Assembly (NCBI GenBank): GCA_016710095.1
Contig: JADJLL010000014.1
Coordinates: 1-64,000 of the forward strand
Reading direction: 5' to 3'
Source of the DNA: Candidatus Eiseniibacteriota bacterium
GTDB taxonomy: Bacteria; Eisenbacteria; RBG-16-71-46
DNA: 64,000 bases
Shown piece by piece: positions 57,685 to 64,000 of the stretch (positions are counted from its first letter, which is position 1; the number at the start of each line of letters is the position of its first letter). The position numbers and the translations under genes were made by a program. The notes under the pieces were generated by a model that searched no databases, was not told the DNA's origin, and saw only the letters and a list, made by a program, of their open reading frames with translations.

Positions 57685-58263
57685 ATGCATCCGGGTGAAA
57701 TCCTCTGGACCGTGGTGATCGGGTTCCTGCTCGTCGGGTCGGTCGGGTTCTTCCTGTCGATCTACAACAGCCTGGTCGAGTCGAAGAACAACATCGGCCG
57801 CTCCTGGGCCAACATCGACGTGCTGCTCAAGCAGCGCCACGACGAGCTGCCGAAGCTGGTCAAGGTGTGCGAGGCGTACATGCAGCACGAGCGCGCGGTC
57901 TTCGACAAGCTGAGCGAGGCCCGTGCGGCGCTCGCGAAGGCGGCGGGCGTGGCGCAGCGCTCGGACGCGGAGAACCAGATCACGCGTGCGCTCGGCCAGT
58001 TCTTCGCGGTCGCGGAGAGCTATCCCGAGCTGAAGGCGAACCAGTCGTTCTCGGCGCTTCAGTCGCGCATCAGCGAGCTCGAGAACGCGATCGCGGACCG
58101 TCGCGAGTTCTACAACGACACCGTGACGCTCTACAACACGCGCCTCGAGCAGATCCCCGACTCGTGGGTCGCGGACGGCATGAACCTGCAGGTGGTGGAG
58201 CTGTTCAAGATCGACGAGTCCGAACGCAAGGACGTCGCGATCTCGTTCAAAATGTCCGCCTGA
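57685..58263 (+). CDS. lemA: LemA family membrane protein
   Basis: 192 aa. An N-terminal membrane helix (MHPGEILWTVVIGFLLVGSV) is followed by the family motif NSLVESKNNIGRSWANIDVL and LLKQRHDELPKLVKVCEAYM, then helical bundle AVAESYPELKANQSFSALQS, ISELENAIADRREFYNDTVT and YNTRLEQIPDSWVADGMN. LemA proteins have a helical cytoplasmic domain and are implicated in envelope processes and antigen presentation, mechanism unknown. It ends without the extra C-terminal membrane helix. ATG 57685 after aaggaggt. Confidence 0.93.
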   Translation: MHPGEILWTVVIGFLLVGSVGFFLSIYNSLVESKNNIGRSWANIDVLLKQRHDELPKLVKVCEAYMQHERAVFDKLSEARAALAKAAGVAQRSDAENQITRALGQFFAVAESYPELKANQSFSALQSRISELENAIADRREFYNDTVTLYNTRLEQIPDSWVADGMNLQVVELFKIDESERKDVAISFKMSA

Positions 58264-58385
58264 TCCCGCCTTCGGCGCGCGCGCAGGCCTCGCGCGCGCG
58301 GGACCGCGCGTCTTGCGCCCACGGGAAGCGCCTGTAGCGTGCGGCCTCCGTTCACACACGCCGCGCCTTCCACGGAACTCGACGC

Positions 58386-59438
58386 ATGACCGCAGCTCCA
58401 CAGACGCCCGCGCCCGATGCCGGCGCAGGCCCCGACGTTCGCCGCCTCGCGGTGGCCGGACTGGGCCGCGCCGGCATCGCGCATGCGATGGCGATCGTCC
58501 AGCACGACGGCTGCGCGTTCGCCGGCGCGTTCGAGCCGCGGGCCGAGCTTCGTCGCTTCGCGCGCGGCGCGGGCTTCACGCAGCCGCTCGAAGGCACGCT
58601 GACGAAGCTGCGCGAGCGCTCCCCGTTCGACGCGCTCGTCGTGTGCGCTCCGCTCGATTCGCGCGCCGGCGTGGCCGCGGACGCCCTGGCCGCCGGGCAC
58701 GACGTGCTCGTGGACGGGCTGCCCGCTCGCTCGCTCGCCGCCGCCGCGCCGCTCGTGGCGCTGCCCGCCGACGTCCGCGCGCGCCTGCGCTGCGCGACGC
58801 CGTCGCTCTTCCATCCTCTGCTGCGCCGCGGCGCGGCGGTGATCGCGAGCGGCGTGCTCGGCACGCCCGCCACCGTGCGCGCGTCCGTCTTCGTTTCGCG
58901 CGTCTTCGCGCACGGCGCCCCTCCGCAGGGCGACGACGTGCTCGACTTCGCGGTGGGCGACCTGCTCGTGCTGCTCGATCACGTGCTCGGGCCCGTCGTC
59001 CGAGTCAGCGCGACCGCGCAGCGGCTCTACGGCGAGCGTGTCGACGAGGCGCACGCGACGCTCACGCACGCGAACGGCGTCGTCACGGGGCTCGACGCGT
59101 CGTGGAGCGTGCCCGGCTATCCGCGCGCCGCCGTCGTGATCGAGGTCGAGGGCGACCGCGGCACGCTGATCGCGTCGGACGACGCGATCGAAGTGGATCT
59201 CGCAGAAGCCGACGGAGGCATGGACGCGGGCGTCACGCGCGTGCTTCCCGCCGACCTGCCCGATACGTTGCCTTTCGACTCGGGCGAGGGCGCGCGCGCG
59301 CTGCACGCGTTCGTCTCCTCGCTGCACGGCGGCACCGCGAGCGAGCTGGCGGGCGACCGCGCGATGCGCGCGCTCGGCGTGCTCGACGCGATGCGCCGCG
59401 CGTTCGCGAGCGGAGCGACCGAGGAGTGCGCGTCGTGA
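58386..59438 (+). CDS. Gfo/Idh/MocA-family oxidoreductase
   Basis: 350 aa. Rossmann start RRLAVAGLGRAGIAHAMAIV (about residue 20). The EKP-like region is replaced by HDVLVDGLPARSLAAAAPLV, so the catalytic Lys of typical members is not evident. A C-terminal alpha/beta domain begins around SLFHPLLRRGAAVIASGVLG and GDLLVLLDHVLGPVVRVSAT, with the conserved Asp/His. These enzymes act on sugars or polyols with NAD(P); loss of the usual EKP Lys makes the substrate and activity uncertain. The stop overlaps the next gene (GTGA), so the two are coupled. Confidence 0.8.
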   Translation: MTAAPQTPAPDAGAGPDVRRLAVAGLGRAGIAHAMAIVQHDGCAFAGAFEPRAELRRFARGAGFTQPLEGTLTKLRERSPFDALVVCAPLDSRAGVAADALAAGHDVLVDGLPARSLAAAAPLVALPADVRARLRCATPSLFHPLLRRGAAVIASGVLGTPATVRASVFVSRVFAHGAPPQGDDVLDFAVGDLLVLLDHVLGPVVRVSATAQRLYGERVDEAHATLTHANGVVTGLDASWSVPGYPRAAVVIEVEGDRGTLIASDDAIEVDLAEADGGMDAGVTRVLPADLPDTLPFDSGEGARALHAFVSSLHGGTASELAGDRAMRALGVLDAMRRAFASGATEECAS

Positions 59439-60309
59439 GCCGCTCCGGAGCGGCGCCGCGCCTGCTGCTCGGCGCCACGTGCCTCGACCTGCCGCCGCGC
59501 ACGACGCGCGACCGCGCGCTCGAGGTGGCGGGACGCTTCCGCGAATCCGAATCGCTCGCGGTCACGCTCGTGAAGGCGCTCGGCGCCGGAGCCGAGGCCG
59601 TGTACGCCGTGCCGTCGCCCACGATGCGCGCGGCGCTCGCGGAGCTGCGCCGCGCCGTGCCGGTGCTCGCGCGCCTGCCGCACACGCCCGCGTCTTCCGA
59701 CCTGCACTACGAGCCCGAGTTCGCGCGCGACGGTGACGCGGACGGCGCCGGCGCGCTCGGCGCCGGATTCGGCGGGCTCGCGCTCGTGCCCGCGATGTTC
59801 ACGGGCGAACTGTCGGCCGCGGTCGCGGCGCGATGCGAGCACGGCGCGCGATTCCTCGCGCCGCGCGACCGGCGCGGGCTCGCGGTGGCGGCGCAGGCGA
59901 CGGATCTCGCGCTCGCCGCGGGCAACGCGCGCTTCTTCGAGCGCATGCTCGCGTGGGGCCGCGCCCGTTTCGACGGGCTCGCGGGCTTCGAGACCGGGCA
60001 CCTGGGACTGCTGGTGAAGCGCCTGCACGAGTGGGGTGTCGAGCCGGACTTCGTGATCGCGTCCGTGAACCCGCGCGGTTACGCGATGAAGCCCGACGTC
60101 GCCGGCGCGCTCGCCGCGCTCAAGCGCGTGGGGCTGCCGGTGCTCGCGAACGAGCTGCGCGCGGGCGGTGTCGTCTCGCTGGAAGAAGGCGCGACGTTCG
60201 CGCGGCACGGCGCGCAGGGCCCGGCGCGTGGGGGCGACGGCGCCCGAGCTGCGCGACGTGCGCGACGGCCGACGGCGACGCCCGCGCGCGCTGGGGCCCC
60301 GCGGCCTGA
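59435..60309 (+). CDS. Hypothetical TIM-barrel-like protein; C-terminus frameshifted
   Basis: No name recognised; coupled to the Gfo/Idh gene by GTGA at 59435. Start VSRSGAAPRLLLGATCLDLP. It contains a barrel-like pattern: FETGHLGLLVKRLHEWGVEP, DFVIASVNPRGYAMKPDVAG and VGLPVLANELRAGGVVSLEE, where the Lys in MKP and Asn in VNPRG suggest an aldolase- or isomerase-type active site. The frame is lost at about 60231 (ends GATFARHGAQG); one frame later GATAPELRDVRD, and a second shift near 60270 gives ARARWGPAA and TGA at 60307-60309. The original frame runs to 60394 as Pro-rich nonsense. Confidence 0.6.
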
Positions 60310-60350
60310 GCCCGCGGCGACGCCGCCGGGGGCCGAGCGAAGTCCTTCTC

Positions 60351-60524
60351 CTACAACGACTGCGTCCAGTTGTGGACGGTCTTCACGACCGTGAGGCTCG
60401 ACTTCCGGCAGGCCTCGGCGTAGATCGCGCTGTTCGGCCACGAATGCTTGCCGCACGAGCACACGAGCTTGCCGTCCGGCTGTTCGTTCACCAGGCACTT
60501 CGGGTCCTTGCACATCGGGCACAT
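60351..60524 (-). CDS. 57-aa Cys-rich zinc-ribbon-like small protein
   Basis: MCPMCKDPKCLVNEQPDGKL then VCSCGKHSWPNSAIYAEACR and a C-terminal helix ending NWTQSL. Five Cys in CPMCKDPKC and CSCGKH form a likely single zinc site. A ggagga ribosome site lies 8 nt before the ATG at 60524. It lies downstream of the GH1 gene on the same strand (75 nt). The function is unknown. Confidence 0.65.
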   Translation of the reverse strand: MCPMCKDPKCLVNEQPDGKLVCSCGKHSWPNSAIYAEACRKSSLTVVKTVHNWTQSL

Positions 60525-60598
60525 CGGGGAGTCCTCCGTTGGAAATGGCGGGCGCAGTCTAATCGCGCCGCGCCTTGAACGCCACGCGCGCCACGCGC

Positions 60599-61927
60599 TC
60601 AGGCGAGTCCGGCCGCCTCGCGCACGTCCGGCGTGACGGCGTTCGCCCGCGCGAGGCGCGCGAACACCTCCGCGCTGCGCCGGCGCACGCGCGGTGCTCC
60701 CGGATCGCGCTCGTCCACGCCGTACAGCCCGAAACGTCCATGCCAGCCGTCCGCCCACTCGAAGTTGTCGAGCAGCGACCAGTGCAGGTAGCCGCGCACG
60801 GGCACGCCCTCGGCGATCGCGCGGTGCATGGCCTCCGCGAACTCCACGATCGCGCGCGGCCGCAGCGCGTCGTGCGCGTCGGCGACGCCGTTCTCGGTCA
60901 CGAGCACCGGCGCGCCCGTGCGGCCGGCCGCGTGCAGCGCGCGGCGCAGTCCGTCGGGCCAGACCTCCCAGCCGAGATCGTTCACGGGTGCGCCGGGCGT
61001 CGCGACGTGCGGCGGCTCGGCGAACGCCTGCACGCGCCAGCGCGTGTAGTAGTTGAGCCCGAACCAGTCGAGCGCGCCCTTCAGCTCCGGCACGTCGCGG
61101 CGCACGGCGCGCGCGCAGGGAATCTCGAGCGCGATGCGTCCGTCAACCGCCGCGCGTTCGACGGCTTCGTTGAACACGCGGCGCTCGAAGTGCGCGACCA
61201 GCCGGTCGAGCGGATGCCACGCGCGCAGCGCCTCGAGCTGCACGTGGTGCTTCGCGAAGCCCACGCGTGCCGCGTGCCCGTCGCCGTCCGCGTCCACGCG
61301 ATCGGCCTCGTGAATGGCGCGGTACGCGCGGCCGTGCGCCTCGAGCTGGTGCGCGATCACGACGAGCGCGCGCGAGCGGTCGCGCACCGCGGGAGGCCAC
61401 ACGCCCTCGGCCCAGCCGCGGAACGCGAACACCTCGGGCTCGTTGACCGTGCACCACCAGTCGACCTCGGCGCCGAACTCCGCGGCGCAGAAGCGCGCGA
61501 ACGCGACGAAGCGGTCGATCGTCTCGCGCGACTCCCAGCCGCCGCGGTCCGCGATCCACAGCGGATTGGTGAAGTGATGCAGCGTCACGACCGGCTCCAT
61601 GCCGCGCGCGCGCAGCGCGCCGAGCACGGCGTGGTAGTGCGCGACTTCGGCCGGATCGAAGCGCCCGGGCTCGGGCTCGAGCCGGCTCCACTCGAGCGAC
61701 AGCCGGTGCGCCGTGTGGCCGTCGGCCGCCGCGAGGTCGAAGTCCTCTTCGAAGCGCTCGTAGTGGCGGCAGGCGTCGCCGCTGCCACGGCCGCCGCGAA
61801 TCGCTCCGGGAGTCGCCTCGAACCGCCACCAGTCGTTGCGCGTGTTGCCGCCCTCGACCTGGTGCGCGGACGTGGCGGCGCCCCAGCGGAAGCCGTCGGG
61901 AAAGCGAAGCACGCGCGCATCGTTCAC
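60599..61927 (-). CDS. GH1 family beta-glucosidase
   Basis: 443-aa glycoside hydrolase. FPDGFRWGAATSAHQVEGGN start (binding subsite -1), acid/base in WWCTVNEPEVFAFRGWAEG (TVNEP), nucleophile in PVLVTENGVADAHD (ITENG-type), and the sugar-binding end DNFEWADGWHGRFGLYGVDE. It has no signal peptide, so it is cytoplasmic and would hydrolyse imported glucosides or related glycosides. The start may be GTG 61927, which begins just before LRFPDGF, or ATG 61978; neither has a good ribosome site. It is divergent from the MFS gene. Confidence 0.92.
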   Translation of the reverse strand: MNDARVLRFPDGFRWGAATSAHQVEGGNTRNDWWRFEATPGAIRGGRGSGDACRHYERFEEDFDLAAADGHTAHRLSLEWSRLEPEPGRFDPAEVAHYHAVLGALRARGMEPVVTLHHFTNPLWIADRGGWESRETIDRFVAFARFCAAEFGAEVDWWCTVNEPEVFAFRGWAEGVWPPAVRDRSRALVVIAHQLEAHGRAYRAIHEADRVDADGDGHAARVGFAKHHVQLEALRAWHPLDRLVAHFERRVFNEAVERAAVDGRIALEIPCARAVRRDVPELKGALDWFGLNYYTRWRVQAFAEPPHVATPGAPVNDLGWEVWPDGLRRALHAAGRTGAPVLVTENGVADAHDALRPRAIVEFAEAMHRAIAEGVPVRGYLHWSLLDNFEWADGWHGRFGLYGVDERDPGAPRVRRRSAEVFARLARANAVTPDVREAAGLA

Positions 61928-62014
61928 GGGCCACACGCTAGCCGAGCGCCCGGGCGGCGCGCCACACGAGGCTGACATCCGCGCGTGGCGCGGGTGCTAC
62001 GTTGCGCGACGTCC

Positions 62015-63301
62015 ATGTCCTCCGAGAACTCCGCAACGCGCTTCGCGCCCGGTCTGCGCGCGCTGAGGCATCGCAACTTCCGCCTGTACTGGTCCGGGCA
62101 GCTCGTGTCGCTCGTCGGCACCTGGATGCAGAGCGTGGCGCAGGGCTGGCTCATGCACCGGCTGACCGCCTCGGCGTTCATGCTCGGCCTGCTGAGCTTC
62201 GCGCAGTTCGTGCCCGTGCTGCCGCTCGCGCTGTGGGCGGGCGTGCTCGCCGACCGCACGGACAAGCGCAAGCTGCTGATGATCACGCAGTCGTTGCTGC
62301 TCGTGCAGGCCGTGATGATCGCGGTCGCCGTGACGACCGGCGTCGTGAAGCCGTGGATGGTGCTCCTGCTCGCGCTCTTCTACGGCTGCGTGAACACGTT
62401 CGACCTGCCCGCGCGGCAGTCGTTCGTGATCGAGCTCACCGGACGCGAGGATCTCTCGAACGGCATCGCGCTCAACTCGGCCGCGTTCAACGCCGCGCGC
62501 ATCCTCGGGCCGGCCGCGGCGGGCCTGCTGCTCGCGGCCTTCGGCGAGCGCGGCTGCTTCTGGCTCAACGCGGTGTCGTTCGCCGCCGTGCTGTTCGCGC
62601 TCTCGGCGCTGCGCCTGCCGAAGCACGTGCCCTCGACGGACGAGCGGTCGGTCGGCTCCACGCTCAAGGACGGCGTGCGCTACGCGTGGGGGACGCCGTC
62701 GATCCGACAGCTGCTCGTCCTGCTCGCGTTCTGCGCGGGGCTCGGCTTCCAGTACAACGTGCTGCTCCCGGTCTACGCGCGCGACATCCTGCACACGGGG
62801 CCGCGCGAGTACGGCGCGCTGCTGTCGGCGTTCGGCGCGGGTTCGCTCGTCGCCGCGGTGCGCATGACGCAGAAGCTCGATCGCTGGGCGCTGCGCCGCA
62901 ACCTGCTCGTCGGGCTCGTGCTCGGCGGCCTCGGGCTGCTGCTGTTCGCGTGGTGGCACTGGCTGCCGGCGATGCTCGTGGGCGGCGCGGTCGCCGGCTT
63001 CGGGCTGATCCTCTACGTCTCGAGCACGAACGTGCTCATCCAGATGACGACCGAGGACCGCTATCGCGGGCGCGTGATGAGCCTGTACACGCTCATGTTC
63101 GTGGGCACGGCGCCGTACGGCGCGCTGCTCGCGGGCGCCATCGCGCAGCGCTTCGGCGCGCCGACCGCGACGAGTCTCTGCGCGGTGCTGCTGCTCGGCG
63201 GCGCGCTCTGGGTGTCGCGACGGCTGCGCGAACTCGCCGCGGCGGACGCGGTGGCCGCGCTCGAGAGCGAGAACGAAGCCGAGGCCGAGCAGCCGAGCTG
63301 A
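62015..63301 (+). CDS. MFS transporter, MFS_3/EntS-like exporter
   Basis: 428 aa with about twelve helices. ATG 62015 gives FAPGLRALRHRNFRLYWSGQ, the typical MFS_3 entry, followed by VSLVGTWMQSVAQGWLMHRL and the motif-A-like loop WAGVLADRTDKRKLLMITQS. Motif RQSFVIELTGREDLSNGIAL, NVLIQMTTEDRYRGRVMSLY and the last helices are also standard. Relatives export siderophores or drugs. The C-terminus is acidic (ESENEAEAEQPS). It lies 87 nt from the divergent GH1 start, so both may use the same intergenic promoter region. Confidence 0.92.
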   Translation: MSSENSATRFAPGLRALRHRNFRLYWSGQLVSLVGTWMQSVAQGWLMHRLTASAFMLGLLSFAQFVPVLPLALWAGVLADRTDKRKLLMITQSLLLVQAVMIAVAVTTGVVKPWMVLLLALFYGCVNTFDLPARQSFVIELTGREDLSNGIALNSAAFNAARILGPAAAGLLLAAFGERGCFWLNAVSFAAVLFALSALRLPKHVPSTDERSVGSTLKDGVRYAWGTPSIRQLLVLLAFCAGLGFQYNVLLPVYARDILHTGPREYGALLSAFGAGSLVAAVRMTQKLDRWALRRNLLVGLVLGGLGLLLFAWWHWLPAMLVGGAVAGFGLILYVSSTNVLIQMTTEDRYRGRVMSLYTLMFVGTAPYGALLAGAIAQRFGAPTATSLCAVLLLGGALWVSRRLRELAAADAVAALESENEAEAEQPS

Positions 63302-63305
63302 CGCC

Positions 63306-64000
63306 TCAGTCGCGCGCGGGCGCCGCGGCGAGCAGGCGCCGCGAAGCGCCGTCGCCCGCGACCGCCCACACCGCTCGCGCCGCCGCCGACCACAGCTGTC
63401 CGCGCGAGAGCTTCGGACGCGCGGCGACCGCGGGGAATCCCGGCGTCGCCTCGGCGAGCAGAAGGGAGCGCCGCGCCCACACCGCGGGCAGCAGGCAGAA
63501 GAGCCGGTACCGCAGGTGCCGGTGCGGTATCGCCTCGAGGTAGTCGGCCACGTCGTCGAGCGCGTCGTGCGCGAGCGAGGCGAGTCGAGCCGCGACGGCG
63601 CGTATTTCGGGGCGATCTCGTCCGACGAGGTCGGCGGGCGTGAGCCCTGCTTCGGCGAGCCACGTGGCGGGTACGTAACAGCGGGAGCGGGGCACGTCGG
63701 CGGGCCAGTCGAGCAGGATGTTCGTGAGCTGCAGCGCTTCGCCCACACGCGGGGCGAGGGCGTGCCGCCGCTCGCGCGCCTCGGGCGCGCCACCGGGTCG
63801 CCGGGCCTCGAGCATGCCGGTCAGCATGACGCCGACGCAGCCGGCGACGACCCAGCAGTAGTCGTGCAGTTCGGGCTCGTCGTCCACGTACGGAACCCCG
63901 GGGCCGCGTTCCGCCGCGCGTGAGGCGTATCGGCTCATTCCTTCCGCCATGACGGCGACGGCCTGGCGGATCAGCGCCCGGTCGCCCTCGGGCAGGGCGC
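63306..64000 (-). CDS. Squalene/phytoene synthase family protein, 5' truncated by the window edge
   Basis: Trans-isoprenyl diphosphate synthase fold, joining two prenyl diphosphates head-to-head. The visible part (C-terminal about 230 aa) reads MAEGMSRYASRAAERGPGVP, YCWVVAGCVGVMLTGML, then the second aspartate motif LQLTNILLDWPADVPRSRCY (D-x3-D in DWPAD), with Tyr-Val-Pro after it. The frame is still open at the window end (ALPEGDRALIRQAVAV before the ATG at 63950), so the first aspartate motif lies outside and the start is not seen. Product (squalene, phytoene or hopanoid precursor) cannot be judged. Confidence 0.9.
   Translation of the reverse strand, partial: ALPEGDRALIRQAVAVMAEGMSRYASRAAERGPGVPYVDDEPELHDYCWVVAGCVGVMLTGMLEARRPGGAPEARERRHALAPRVGEALQLTNILLDWPADVPRSRCYVPATWLAEAGLTPADLVGRDRPEIRAVAARLASLAHDALDDVADYLEAIPHRHLRYRLFCLLPAVWARRSLLLAEATPGFPAVAARPKLSRGQLWSAAARAVWAVAGDGASRRLLAAAPARD

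Noticed and set aside
55945..58263. A bacterial ubiquitin-conjugation system, because of MUL1/GIDE similarity
   Set aside because: No RING domain, no E1, E2 or ubiquitin-like gene in the window; the domain alone does not imply ligation.

Overview
This 64 kb window is very GC-rich, strongly G/C at third codon positions and densely coding. Outer-membrane features (an OmpA-type protein, a small beta-barrel protein, lipoproteins) point to a didermic bacterium. The SufBCDSU-type Fe-S system, a fused SpmAB protein, DUF4032 and a compact Hyf-like complex fit an uncultivated environmental lineage better than a model proteobacterium. There is no rRNA, tRNA, prophage, insertion sequence or CRISPR that I can support. 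The taxonomic suggestion is inference only.

Layout. 0-2.7 kb: a 5'-truncated MATE exporter and an AIF-type flavin reductase. 2.8-7.3 kb: an atypical LuxR-type regulator and an oligopeptide ABC transporter (permease, permease, lipoprotein) on the minus strand. 7.4-13.2 kb: an SRPBCC protein, then a translationally coupled molybdenum hydroxylase operon (Mo subunit, GIY-YIG-like protein, 2Fe-2S subunit with a Lys-rich tail, FAD subunit), then a helical-repeat-like protein. 13.4-21.5 kb: the full kdp potassium operon, a small leader protein followed by kdpFABCDE. 21.6-31.9 kb: a site-2 protease with CBS domains, a phosphodiester glycosidase, Nudix, SpmAB, a PNPOx-fold protein, a saccharopine-dehydrogenase-like protein paired with DUF4032, OmpA and a lipoprotein. 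32.0-34.0 kb: an OPT transporter. 34.2-41.3 kb: a suf cluster headed by a Cys-rich MerR regulator (sufA, C, B, D, S, U, Rieske, sufT). 41.3-43.0 kb: a beta-barrel gene, then about 1 kb without convincing genes that carries a spaced GAGGGGG array. 43.0-47.6 kb: glycosyltransferases, EamA, an HExxH protein, MutT-like Nudix and a 50-aa membrane protein. 47.6-54.7 kb, minus strand: a six-gene hydrogenase-4-like complex (hyfBCEFGI order). 55.0-64 kb: SDR, a GIDE-GIDE-LemA operon, a Gfo/Idh-type oxidoreductase pair, a small Cys protein, GH1 glycosidase, an MFS exporter and a 3'-complete, 5'-truncated squalene/phytoene synthase.

How genes work together. Several blocks use 4-nt ATGA or GTGA stop/start overlaps (the Opp, molybdenum hydroxylase, suf and hyf genes), so they are probably co-transcribed and translationally coupled. 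The Suf machinery would supply Fe-S clusters to the Fe-S-rich enzymes here (molybdenum hydroxylase, hydrogenase-like complex, Rieske protein).

Quality warning. At least 18 places show a conserved protein continuing in another frame after a 1-nt change. They concentrate at 17-21 kb and 50.6-56.4 kb. Most look like uncorrected sequence or assembly indels rather than genuine pseudogenes, and I annotate these genes across the break.
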